A stretch of DNA of 48,433 nt. Source: JAAETI01 sp964195945 (GTDB lineage Bacteria > Actinomycetota > Acidimicrobiia > Spongiisociales > UBA5794). Where the stretch lies: contig CAXMRC010000204.1 in assembly GCA_964195945.1 (NCBI GenBank), positions 1 through 48,433 of the forward strand, written 5' to 3'. The translations under genes were made by a program, and so were the position numbers. Shown here in pieces: positions 40,293 to 48,433 of this stretch. Under the pieces are notes generated by a model that had not been told where the DNA came from, searched no databases, and saw only the letters and a list, made by a program, of their open reading frames with translations. Numbering within the stretch: the stretch's first letter is position 1; each line of letters begins with the position of its first letter.

Positions 40293-41159
40293 ATGGGTCC
40301 TCTATTGGCGTTCGTGAAACTGAGCCGGCCGCACTTTCTGTTGGGCGGTGCGCTTCTCTTTGCGCTCGGTTCGGCTGGGGCCGGCGATATCTCCTGGTTC
40401 GAATACGCACTCGGACAGGCCATGGTCACCTCTATGCAGATCACGGCGCACTTCGTCAACGAGTACGCGGATCGTGAGGTGGATCGGGCGGTCGACCGGC
40501 GCACGATGTTTTCCGGGGGGAGCGGTGTTCTGGTTTCGGGTGATCTCAAGCCTGAGGTAGCTCTGTGGGCGGCGTGGGCTTCAACGACTATCGGAGTGAT
40601 CTTGGCTGCGGTGGTCGCCGTTGGGTCTCCGCTCGCCGCTGGCGTCGGATTGATAACCCTCGCCGTCTCTTGGGGTTATTCGATGCCCCCGATTCGTCTG
40701 CTCGGGACGGGTTGGGGTGAACTGGTGACTTCTTTGGTGGTAGTCGTCGCGGTTCCTGTCATTGGGTGGGCTGTTCAGCAGGCACCGGCAAGTGTCGCCC
40801 TTTGGTGGGCAGTCGGTATCTTGCTCCCAGTTCATATGGCGATGATGCTTGCTTTCGAACTCCCGGATATTGAGTCCGATAACGCAGCCGGCAAACGGGT
40901 GCTGGGGGTCCGTCTCGGAGAGGCCCGATCAGGTCGACTGATCGCCATCATGCTGGTATTGGCAGCGGTCATCGCCGTGATAGGTGTAGCTGTGGGCGGG
41001 ATCGCGGCAGGGGCCGGGTGGGCGGTTTCGGCGGGGCTGATTCCGGCCCTCATACTGCTGGGAGCCGCCCGAAACCGCAACTATGCCGCCACGACTCTCG
41101 CTGCGGTGTCGACTCTCGTCGTCGTGGCAGGGGTCCTTGTGTTTGTTGTCACCGGCTAA
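40293..41159 (+). CDS. UbiA-family prenyltransferase
   Basis: A 288-aa membrane enzyme that attaches an isoprenoid chain to an acceptor such as a quinone precursor. Eight to nine helices are visible. The two Asp-rich metal/diphosphate motifs are NEYADREVDRAVD near residue 57 and LPDIESDNAAGKRVLGVRLG near 185. FVKLSRPHFLLGGALLFALG is the family N-terminus. The acceptor is unknown: menaquinone-type or another lipid. The frame is open upstream to 39936, but the ATG at 40293 begins the family sequence. It is followed after 67 bp by an F420-type enzyme. Confidence 0.85.
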   Translation: MGPLLAFVKLSRPHFLLGGALLFALGSAGAGDISWFEYALGQAMVTSMQITAHFVNEYADREVDRAVDRRTMFSGGSGVLVSGDLKPEVALWAAWASTTIGVILAAVVAVGSPLAAGVGLITLAVSWGYSMPPIRLLGTGWGELVTSLVVVVAVPVIGWAVQQAPASVALWWAVGILLPVHMAMMLAFELPDIESDNAAGKRVLGVRLGEARSGRLIAIMLVLAAVIAVIGVAVGGIAAGAGWAVSAGLIPALILLGAARNRNYAATTLAAVSTLVVVAGVLVFVVTG

Positions 41160-41226
41160 GTACCGATTAGCAGGGACGGCTTGGCGGTCGAGGAATACGT
41201 CGACTCTCAGTCTGGTTCAAAGCCGT

Positions 41227-41607
41227 ATGGATAAAGCAGTCAAGAACGCTCTTGACGGCGGCGGCGTCGTCGATATCACGACGGTCGGAGCGAGGAGCGG
41301 AGGAGATCACCGGGTTGAGATCGTCTTCCATCACTTCGACGGGAGCTACTACATCACGGGTAAGCCGGGATTCAAACGGGACTGGCTGGCGAACATGAAC
41401 GCCAATCCCGAGTTCACGGTCCACCTGAAGCGCGGCCTGACCGCCGACGTTTCGGCCGCGGCCGAGGAGATCACCAACGAGGATGAGCGAGCGAGGGTGC
41501 TGTATCGAATACTCACCGAGAGTTGGGACAACGAGCCGGCTAAGGCCGACCATATCCTTCCACGGTGGGTCAAGGACGCGCCCTTGGTGCAGTTCACCAT
41601 CGACTGA
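41227..41607 (+). CDS. DUF385 / F420-dependent nitroreductase-family protein
   Basis: A 126-aa split-beta-barrel protein of the deazaflavin (F420)-dependent nitroreductase family. VVDITTVGARSGGDHRVEIV is the typical start (T-x-GRxSG-x-x-R-x motif). FDGSYYITGKPGFKRDWLAN and MNANPEFTVHLKRGLTADVS contain the residues that pack the cofactor in relatives. The C-terminus is short. It probably reduces a quinone or other lipophilic acceptor, which would fit the UbiA neighbour, but this is inference. Confidence 0.8.
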   Translation: MDKAVKNALDGGGVVDITTVGARSGGDHRVEIVFHHFDGSYYITGKPGFKRDWLANMNANPEFTVHLKRGLTADVSAAAEEITNEDERARVLYRILTESWDNEPAKADHILPRWVKDAPLVQFTID

Positions 41608-41679
41608 CCCGCATACCAGTATCAGAAGCCGGTGGCCGAACCAGACCCACGCAGATCACCAATTCTGTTAAGGAAACGA

Positions 41680-41717
41680 GCACTCCGCCGAGTGCGCCAA
41701 AACGGCACCTGCCGCTC
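41680..41717 (+). repeat. Hairpin with CGGCACCTGCCGCTCGG (second repeat family, copy D)
   Basis: GCACTC-CGCC-GAGTGC (41680-41695) is a perfect 6-bp stem. CGGCACCTGCCGCTCGG follows (41703-41719) and resembles CGGCACTTCCGCGCTCGG in copy A. The rest of the 250-bp gap up to the recombinase shows nothing clear. Confidence 0.45.
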
Positions 41718-41859
41718 GGCCTCGTTGGCGATCGTCGGTCACCCAGGGTGGCCAGATCCGTTGAATAGCAATTTCTGTAGCTGGTGTCCGTTCTGGTGGT
41801 TTGGGGTGTTGACTTGGTGGGGTGCAGGTCGGTTCGTTTCCTGGTGAGGGGAAGGAACC

Positions 41860-42417
41860 ATGATGACAACTACAGAGACTTCGTTTGTGCCGGCGGTGGT
41901 GTCGCCGGATTTTGATTCGTTTACGGTGCGGCAGGCTGTTGCCGGCTTCCTGGCCGGCTATGGCGATACGACCCGTCAGGCATACAGCCTGGATCTACGG
42001 CAATGGCTCCGCTGGTGCGACGAACACGAGCTCAGGGTGTTTGAGGTGAGACGTGCCCATATCGAACTGTTCGGTCGCAGCCTCGAACAAGGCGGCAAAG
42101 CAAGAGCCACTGTGGCGAGGCGCCTATCGACGGTGGCGGGGTTCTACAGATACTGCTTCGAGGAAGAACTGATCTCGAGATCACCGGCGGCTCATGTGCG
42201 GCGTCCCCGGGTCGACTACGAATCCCGTGTTACTGGGTTGGATCGTAACGAACTCGGCATGTTCTTGGTCCAAGCCGGACTCTGTGCCGGTCGGGATCAT
42301 GCGTTGGCGTGCCTGCTGGCGTTGAATGGGTTGCGGATCTCTGAGGCGTTGAACGCCGACATCGAACACCTCGGCCTAGAACGCGGGGCGGAGACATCAG
42401 TGCACTCGGCACACTAG
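41860..42417 (+). pseudogene. Tyrosine recombinase, truncated after the first catalytic arginine
   Basis: A 185-aa fragment of a phage-integrase-type recombinase. Residues 20-105 form the SAM-like core-binding domain (AVAGFLAGYGDTTRQAYSLD, LRQWLRWCDEHELRVFEVRR, ARRLSTVAGFYRYCFEEELI). The catalytic domain begins VTGLDRNELGMFLVQAGLCA and contains box I (LALNGLRISEALNADIEHL) with the catalytic arginine. It ends abruptly in AETSVHSAH, so the H-x-x-R box and the nucleophile tyrosine are missing. Neither other frame downstream continues the family. It would be inactive for strand transfer. It could be a remnant of the enzyme that built the neighbouring repeat array, or unrelated. Confidence 0.85.
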
Positions 42418-42500
42418 GGCTAGGCGGGGCGCCTCTCTCGGGGCAGGGATGCCATTTCTTGTACCATGGTGATGAATCGGTACATGGATTGGGGCGAAAC

Positions 42501-43673
42501 GTGAAGGTCGAAGATCTGGGCCGGAAGATGATCTTTGCCAGTGCGTTCGTTGTTGCGCTTGCCGCTGGAGTGCTGCTCGTTGTCGGACTGTTGAGCGACG
42601 GGGGGACGGCTACACCTGTCATTGGCGGTGGTGTGTTGCTGGAGAACGCCGGTTCGGGTGGTCATCCCATGCTCATTGGGCCTGACGGTGAGCAAGCGGT
42701 TGTCATCGAGGAGGGCCGATGGTGCATTGCCGACATACCTTCCCTCCCGGGCCTTGAGGGGGGTGAGTCGCCGTTGGCGATTGATTCTCTGCCCAGCGAG
42801 GATCTCGACATGCGATGCACAGATTCCTACGCCATCGCCTCTCCGCATTGGAGTCCAGACGGATCTCGGATCGTGGCTCAGGCTCATGAATCGACAGCAG
42901 ATTCACCTGAATTCAACCTACCGCAGGCTGAGCTTGTCGTCTTTGATGTGGCCACGCTCGAGGTCGAGACGGTGCTGAGCAGCGGCCCCGCCCCCGTGGC
43001 GGCTTGGGTTGGCAGCAGCGAGGTTCTCTATTACCCGGGCTCCCACTATCCGGACCCGGTATGGCACATCACATCGGTCGATGGTGAGACGCGGGAGATC
43101 AATGCGCCGAGTCCTTTGCTTGGAGACCCGGTTCGTGTCGGCGACTCCACGGTTGTCTATCTCTCAAGACTGGCCGATGGGTCCGCCGCGCCTGGGGTTG
43201 CAGAGGTTGGACGATTGATTGCCCTGGACTCGGAGACCGAGACCGTCACAGATTTGGCGCCTCTCAAGAACCTCAACCTGGAAGGGACCGCACCAGATCC
43301 GGGTTTGTTGACCGGCGTCTCCTCGGATCTCCGATACGCAGTGCTCCTCGCCATGGTCCTCCCCAACGAATCAGGTCACGGACCGACCGCCTATGTCTAC
43401 GCCGCTGAAGATCAAGAGTTGATCTCTCACGCTCCACCCCAGTTGGGTCCAGAGACCCGCACCTACCTCCCCCTACTCGTCGGGGATTCATGGATCGCCT
43501 ACACCGCCGCTCCCGGTGATGGCTCGGAACGAATCGTCTACATCGCACCCATCGACGACCCAAGCGCGACTGCCGAAATCTTTAGGGGCGGGATTCTCGT
43601 CGGCGGCCACGGTAGATACCTTGTCGTAGCCCGGGGATTCGATGAGACAGCCATCCTGGAGTTGGACTTCTGA
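42501..43673 (+). CDS. Membrane-anchored beta-propeller (PD40/TolB-like) protein
   Basis: A ~390-aa protein with one N-terminal membrane helix (MIFASAFVVALAAGVLLVVG) and an extracytoplasmic domain. PHWSPDGSRIVAQAHE is a PD40-type WD-like motif. Repeated strands of type ELVVFDVATLEVET and RLIALDSETETVTDL indicate a beta-propeller. Such proteins usually bind other proteins or polysaccharides. There is no catalytic motif. The GTG at 42501 after GGGGCG is taken as start; the ATG at 42459 would add 14 residues. Confidence 0.65.
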   Translation: MKVEDLGRKMIFASAFVVALAAGVLLVVGLLSDGGTATPVIGGGVLLENAGSGGHPMLIGPDGEQAVVIEEGRWCIADIPSLPGLEGGESPLAIDSLPSEDLDMRCTDSYAIASPHWSPDGSRIVAQAHESTADSPEFNLPQAELVVFDVATLEVETVLSSGPAPVAAWVGSSEVLYYPGSHYPDPVWHITSVDGETREINAPSPLLGDPVRVGDSTVVYLSRLADGSAAPGVAEVGRLIALDSETETVTDLAPLKNLNLEGTAPDPGLLTGVSSDLRYAVLLAMVLPNESGHGPTAYVYAAEDQELISHAPPQLGPETRTYLPLLVGDSWIAYTAAPGDGSERIVYIAPIDDPSATAEIFRGGILVGGHGRYLVVARGFDETAILELDF

Positions 43674-43868
43674 CTCAGGTCTGGTCACATCGAACAAGCG
43701 ATGACCGAATACGGATTCGCTTCGGTTCGACGTTGGATCGACAACAGGCACGGAGCTGCGGAGGCTCACCCGCTCCAGCCCTCCGCACTGCGTACGTCCC
43801 GTCCGAGATCACCAGATACCGAGCAGTAACACCCATCGACACATCTGAGCGAGATCGGCACATATTGT

Positions 43869-43920
43869 GCGAGAAGACCCAGCCTCGCATCTCAGCGATG
43901 CTGACCTTCCCGTATCGTCG
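43869..43920 (+). repeat. Array repeat, degenerate copy 13
   Basis: GAGAAGACCCAGCCTCGC, CTCAGCGATGCTG and CCTTCCCG match the left arm, inner hairpin and right arm of the array repeat, with about 4 nt deleted and the tail lost. It lies 6 kb beyond the last intact copy, just upstream of the DUF222/HNH remnant. Confidence 0.7.
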
Positions 43921-43942
43921 GATCGTGTCAGCGGTGGTTGAC

Positions 43943-45201
43943 ATGATCGAACGTATGTTCGATATGATTGATGGGTGGGTACCAGAGAACCTGGACGCAG
44001 TCCCTCCGGGATGTGTGTTGGGCGCGACTCTCGATGACATAGACCTGGATCGATGCTCGGGTTATGACCGGATCCGGGTGCTACAGGCCCATCAGCGCAT
44101 GGCGTCGCACTATGCAGCCCAGACCTATCACACGATGAACTCGGTCCTTGACGCCCTTGACAGCAACGACATCGAAACAGACTTTGTCGAACAGGCCGCT
44201 GCTGCAGAAATCGCAGCAGCACTCCGGTTTACTCGCCGGGCCGCAAACATCGAAATGACATTTGCCTTAGAACTGAAACGGCGTCTCCCCCAGGTCTGGG
44301 ACGCACTCTGTGCCGGTCATATCGACGTGCGACGAGCCAGAGTCATTGTCAACACCACCTTGCACCTACCTATCGTCGGTGCCCGTGACGTTGTCGATTT
44401 GATCATTGCTGATGCGACCCTACTGACCACTGGACAATTGGCCGCCAAGCTCCGGAAACTCTGTATCGACGTCAACCCGCAAGACGCCCAAGACCGCTAC
44501 GAGTATGCCGTTGCCGACAGGCGTGTTGTTACCGAAGCATCTGACACCGGAACAGCCTCCCTGCTCTGCCTCGATCCGCCACCACATCGGCTCGCCGCCG
44601 GCATGAACATGTCAACCACATCGCCCGCGGACTTCGCGGTGCCGGCGAAACCCGCACCATGGACCAACTCCGAGCCGACGTGGTCTTAGATCTCCTGGAA
44701 GGCACCGGAAGTGCCGCCCGGGCCGGTCGGGGCACAGTCGACATCCACACCGACCTCGCCACGCTGACCAAACTAGCCAACCACCCCGGCGAACTCGCCG
44801 GCTATGGACACGTCATCGCCGACATCGCCCGCCAAGTAGCTGATAACCAACAACAAGCTGAGTGGGGCTGGACGCTCGACGACCCCGACACCGGACAAGC
44901 CATCGACGGTGGCACCACCAAACGCCGACCAAACGCTAGCCAACGACGGTTCGTTCAACGACGAGACCCGACCTGTATCCACCCTGGATGCCGCATGCCA
45001 TCCACCAACTGCGATATTGACCACCGCATCACCTGGGCCGAATCCCACGCCACCCGCACCAAAGATCTCGGACCATTGTGTCGCCTCCACCACATCATTC
45101 GCCACGACGCCGGCTGGACCTACCAACTACTACCCGGCGGCGACCACCAATTCACCACCCCACTCGGCCACACCTACACCACCAGCGGGCGATCCCCATA
45201 G
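43943..45201 (+). pseudogene. DUF222 / HNH endonuclease domain protein, frameshifted
   Basis: Two frames make one protein of a large actinobacterial family. The first (from about 43943 to the stop at 44689) carries the DUF222 part: AAEIAAALRFTRRAANIEMT and DALCAGHIDVRRARVIVNTT. The second begins near 44605 (HVNHIARGLRGAGETRTMDQ) and ends in the HNH domain CIHPGCRMPSTNCDIDHRIT followed by LGPLCRLHHIIRHDAGW. The shift is near 44605-44612, not in a homopolymer. With the domains split it is probably inactive, unless the sequence has an assembly error here. The function of intact members is not settled; many are mobile. The gap 43674-43942 holds degenerate repeat copy 13. Confidence 0.85.
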
Positions 45202-45373
45202 AGCCTGATCCCCGTCCCCCAGGTCATGCAGAGCATTCGACCCCGTCGATATGAGTCAACCACAGCACGTGCGCGACAAGGGTGCCCGTGTACAGCATTC
45301 ACGCAACCAAAAAGCTCCTCGACGGCGTTCGGCAGCCGATCATGCGTCCGGTGACCGAGCCCATGCGGACGAC

Positions 45374-45880
45374 CTAACCCGGCTCTGAGCTCCAGATCTC
45401 TTCGTCGTCATCGTCGGTTTCGCCGGTTGGGCGCAGCCCGATCGCCGTCGCTACTCGATGCGAGGCAGCGTGGTCGGGGTGGATATGGGCCGCAAACCGT
45501 TCAACGCCGGCCTCGGCAAGCCAGCTCCGCATTGCAGCCGCACCCTCACTGGCATAGCCATTGCCCTGCCAGGCAACTCCGACAACCCAGGCGATATCGG
45601 CCTCGTCATCGATGACGGTCGCCTGCACAAAACCGACGGCTGCGCCGCCCTCGATCAGACGCAATATCCAGTTGCGCCAAACCTCGCCATCGCGCGGAGC
45701 ACCAGCAACTTGGAACTTGTATTGAGCCGTGAGACCATCGACAGTCGGAGGCTCGCCACCCGTGAAGCCGTAGAGCACGGGGTCGGAAAGCACCGCAACC
45801 ATCTCGACCGCGTCGCTCACCTGGAGCGGCGTCAGAACAAGTCGCGGCGCAGCTATCTCTGCTGGCGTTCCCGCAGTCAC
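45374..45880 (-). CDS. GNAT-family acetyltransferase (RimJ/RimL-like)
   Basis: A 168-aa acetyltransferase of the ribosomal-protein acetylase-like group. APRLVLTPLQVSDAVEMVAV is the N-terminal strand. DIAWVVGVAWQGNGYASEGA near residue 95 holds the acetyl-CoA loop, and HIHPDHAASHRVATAIGLRP near 132 is motif B with the conserved Asn position as H. The start is a GTG with AGGAG just before it, 6 bp after the aconitase stop, so it is in the acnA operon. The preceding gap (45202-45373) shows nothing. Confidence 0.87.
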   Translation of the reverse strand: MTAGTPAEIAAPRLVLTPLQVSDAVEMVAVLSDPVLYGFTGGEPPTVDGLTAQYKFQVAGAPRDGEVWRNWILRLIEGGAAVGFVQATVIDDEADIAWVVGVAWQGNGYASEGAAAMRSWLAEAGVERFAAHIHPDHAASHRVATAIGLRPTGETDDDDEEIWSSEPG

Positions 45881-45886
45881 AGTCTC

Positions 45887-48433
45887 CTAACTCGCCGCCA
45901 TCCGGCGTAGCACCATATGGAGGATGCCACCGTTGCGCAGGTATTCGACCTCGACCGGTGTATCGACACGGCACGTCGCCATGAACTCGACCGCGGAGCC
46001 GTCGCCCTTTGTTGCGGTAACCCGAACTGGTTGACGTGGCTGAAGCTGGTCGTCGATATCGATCGCAAAAGCCTCGGTTCCGTCAAAACCAAGGGAATCG
46101 GCGTTCTCCCCTTCCGGGAATGTCAGCGGAAGCACACCCATCATCACCAGATTGGATCGGTGGATCCGCTCGTAGCTGGTGGCGATCACAGCCTTGACGC
46201 CAAGTTCGAACGTGCCTTTGGCGGCCCAGTCACGGGAGCTGCCCATCCCGTAGTCGGAGCCGGCAAGTACAACAAGCGGAACACCCGCCGCCTTGTAGTT
46301 CAAGCTGGCTTCGTAAACAGGCTTCACCTGGCCATCGGTGTAGTCGGTGGTGAATCCACCCTCCGTTCCCGGTGCGATCTGGTTGCGGATCCTGACATTG
46401 GCAAATGTGCCACGGGTCATCACCCGGTCGTTGCCACGCCGCGAGCCGTAGCTATTGAACATACGCCGCTCGACACCGTTGTCGGTTAGATACATGCCGG
46501 CGGGAGTCTCTGGAGCAATGGCTCCTGCCGGGCTGATGTGATCGGTCGTGATCGAATCGCCGAGCTTCAGCAGTACCCGGGCACCCGCGATGGGCTGAAT
46601 CGGAGCGATCTCAGAGCCGAGTCCCATGAAGAACGGTGGCTCCTGCACGTAAGTGCTTGCCGTATCCCAGTTATACAAAGCCTCGGAACTCGAAGGCACC
46701 GCACGCCACTCGTCGGACCCCTCAAAGACCGAGCCGTACTCGTGACGAAACTCTTCACTCCTCACGTCACGGCTAACGATCTCGTCGATCTCCGCTTGAC
46801 TCGGCCAAATGTCAGATAGGAACACATCATTGCCCTGAGTGTCTTGGCCCAACGGATCAGAAGTCAGATCGATATCGACCGTCCCCGCAATCGCATAGGC
46901 GACAACCAAAGGCGGCGACGCCAAATAGTTGCCGCGGACGTCGGGAGAGATCCTGCCTTCAAAGTTGCGGTTACCGGACAGCACGGACGTCACCACTAGA
47001 TCATGCTCGTTGATCGCGGCACTGATGGTCTCCGGAAGCGGACCAGAGTTGCCAATGCAAGTCGTGCAGCCATAGCCGACCAGGTAAAAGCCGAGGGCTT
47101 CGAGGTCGTCGAGCAGGTTGGCCCGGGTCAGGTAGTCGGTGACGACCTTCGATCCGGGAGCAAGAGATGTCTTCACCCACGGCTTGCGATTGAGACCGAG
47201 GGCGCGGGCCTTACGCGCCACGAGCCCGGCACCCACCATCACATCCGGGTTGGACGTGTTGGTGCAACTGGTGATCGCCGCAATAACCACGTCGGCATCT
47301 TCAAGATCGAACTGCGAGCCGTCGAATTCCACAGGCACCGGGGCGGAGGCCGGCGAGCCTTCTTTGCGAAGAGCATCGACATCGCTCCCCCACTGCGTCT
47401 TCATGTTGCCAAGGTCAATACGATCCTGAGGCCGCTTCGGGCCGGCCAGGGACGCAATGACAGTGGACATATCGAGTTCGAGGTTCGAGCTGTAAACGAT
47501 CTCCCGATCATCATCACGCCACAGACCCTGCAATTTGCTGTATTGCTCCACAGTCTCAATAAGAGCCTCATCACGACCCGAGAGACGCATATAGGTGGTG
47601 GTCTGCTCGTCAACGGGGAAGAAGCCCATCGTGGCACCGTATTCGGGGGCCATGTTGGCGACGGTCGCCCGATTGGCCAGCGGCATGTCGGCAAGACCAG
47701 AGCCATAGAACTCGACGAACTTGCTGACGACACCGTGGGCCCGCAACATCTCAACAACACGAAGGACAAGGTCGGTGGCGGTGACACCGTCGTTGAGCTT
47801 GCCGGTCAGCTTGAAGCCAACCACCTCGGGAAGAAGCATGTAGATGGGTTGACCAACCATGGCGGCCTCGGCCTCGATCCCACCGACACCCCAGCCAACC
47901 ACGCCAAGACCATTGATCATCGTGGTGTGCGAGTCGGTGCCGACGAGCGAGTCCGGATAGAGGGTCCCGTTGCCGTCCCACACAACTTTGGCGAGATACT
48001 CGAGGTTCACTTGGTGCACGATGCCGGTGGCGGGCGGCACAACGCGGAAGTTGTCGAATGCCGACTGGCCCCACTTGAGGAACTGGTAGCGCTCATGGTT
48101 ACGTTCGAACTCATGCTCGCTGTTGATTTGGAGCGCCATCCCCGAGTTGAAGGCATCCACCTGCACCGAGTGGTCAATGACCAGGTCGACCGGGATCAGC
48201 GGGTTCACCTTTTGGGCCGCATCGGCGTCACCCGTCATCCGCACCACGGCTGCCCGCATCGCCGCCAGATCGACGACGGCGGGAACACCGGTGAAGTCTT
48301 GTAGAACCACGCGGGCCGGCTTGAAAGCGATCTCGGTCTCTTCGACCTTGGAGGCGTCGTACTGGGCAAGAGCGCGCACGTCCTCGTCCGTGACGATTTC
48401 ACCGTCGTGCTCGCGGAGGGCTGCTTCGAGCAG
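45887..48433 (-). CDS. acnA: Aconitate hydratase A (5' end beyond window)
   Basis: A [4Fe-4S] enzyme of the TCA cycle that isomerises citrate and isocitrate. About 848 codons are present; the N-terminus lies outside the window, and the frame is open through base 48433. Visible blocks are LVGTDSHTTMINGLGVVGWG, ITSCTNTSNPDVMVGAGLVA with the first cluster cysteine, and GYGCTTCIGNSGPLP with the other two. LVVLAGSDYGMGSSRDWAAK lies in the swivel domain. KLGDSITTDHISPAGAIAPE marks the domain-4 linker. Length and order fit the AcnA/IRP1 type. Confidence 0.97.
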   Translation of the reverse strand: MLEAALREHDGEIVTDEDVRALAQYDASKVEETEIAFKPARVVLQDFTGVPAVVDLAAMRAAVVRMTGDADAAQKVNPLIPVDLVIDHSVQVDAFNSGMALQINSEHEFERNHERYQFLKWGQSAFDNFRVVPPATGIVHQVNLEYLAKVVWDGNGTLYPDSLVGTDSHTTMINGLGVVGWGVGGIEAEAAMVGQPIYMLLPEVVGFKLTGKLNDGVTATDLVLRVVEMLRAHGVVSKFVEFYGSGLADMPLANRATVANMAPEYGATMGFFPVDEQTTTYMRLSGRDEALIETVEQYSKLQGLWRDDDREIVYSSNLELDMSTVIASLAGPKRPQDRIDLGNMKTQWGSDVDALRKEGSPASAPVPVEFDGSQFDLEDADVVIAAITSCTNTSNPDVMVGAGLVARKARALGLNRKPWVKTSLAPGSKVVTDYLTRANLLDDLEALGFYLVGYGCTTCIGNSGPLPETISAAINEHDLVVTSVLSGNRNFEGRISPDVRGNYLASPPLVVAYAIAGTVDIDLTSDPLGQDTQGNDVFLSDIWPSQAEIDEIVSRDVRSEEFRHEYGSVFEGSDEWRAVPSSSEALYNWDTASTYVQEPPFFMGLGSEIAPIQPIAGARVLLKLGDSITTDHISPAGAIAPETPAGMYLTDNGVERRMFNSYGSRRGNDRVMTRGTFANVRIRNQIAPGTEGGFTTDYTDGQVKPVYEASLNYKAAGVPLVVLAGSDYGMGSSRDWAAKGTFELGVKAVIATSYERIHRSNLVMMGVLPLTFPEGENADSLGFDGTEAFAIDIDDQLQPRQPVRVTATKGDGSAVEFMATCRVDTPVEVEYLRNGGILHMVLRRMAAS

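Noticed and set aside
44605..44689. Programmed frameshifting in the DUF222/HNH gene
   Set aside because: No slippery heptamer or downstream structure is evident at the junction; decay or a sequence error is simpler.
41860..45201. Prophage or integrative element between the recombinase and the HNH gene
   Set aside because: Only one truncated recombinase and one frameshifted DUF222/HNH protein are seen; no structural, replication or transfer genes and no flanking direct repeats.

Overview
The window is bacterial chromosome from a high-GC actinobacterium. The evidence is a WhiB protein, a DUF3107 protein, a Ku plus LigD-type ligase pair, F420-dependent luciferase-like and DUF385 enzymes, a DUF222/HNH protein, a Septum_form-type lipoprotein, and the actinobacterial order argS-lysA-hom-thrC-rho-rpmE-prfA-prmC-tsaC. 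A deep-branching class such as Acidimicrobiia would fit, but that is inference.

Core region, about 1-24 kb. Most genes here are housekeeping and on the minus strand. Translation genes (argS, prfA, prmC, start of tsaC, a zinc-free L31) are interleaved with lysine/threonine synthesis (lysA, hom, thrC) and Rho. Three genes interrupt the usual order: an O-antigen-ligase-like membrane protein between lysA and hom, and an alpha-oxoamine-synthase-family enzyme plus a membrane histidine kinase between prfA and prmC. thrB is missing from its usual place after thrC. Next come tRNA-Arg(CCG) with a run of small hairpins, a CPBP membrane protein, Ku and its ligase, a YqeY protein, whiB with a long inverted repeat in its leader, DUF3107, Mrp divergent from a SufR-like Fe-S regulator, and a histidine kinase with an unusual domain order.

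Accessory region, about 24-38 kb. This is the most interesting part. At least twelve copies of a ~78-bp repeat, plus a degenerate copy at each side (24.2 and 43.9 kb), all lie in the same direction. They cut the DNA into units of about 0.7-1.7 kb. Each unit holds one gene, or a small operon or gene remnant, and the genes point either way: acetyltransferase, alanine-dehydrogenase-like enzyme, lipoprotein, two F420-type luciferase-like oxidoreductases, serine hydrolase, LysE exporter, HTH regulator, DUF4389 membrane protein, GerW-like protein, MarR/DJ-1 operon. The layout resembles an integron gene-cassette array, but the repeat has no canonical attC core. It has an 8-bp inverted repeat (GGGAAGAT / ATCTTCCC) around a small hairpin, and a plus-strand reading frame that ends in a stop at the same codon in ten of twelve copies.

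Region about 38-45 kb. A second, weaker set of short repeats and hairpins separates further accessory genes (GNAT-like, HTH plus membrane protein, UbiA plus F420 enzyme). A tyrosine recombinase cut off after its first catalytic arginine and a frameshifted DUF222/HNH gene follow, so this flank looks decayed. The window ends in core genes again: an acetyltransferase and most of aconitase.

All family assignments come from reading motifs by eye; no searches were run.
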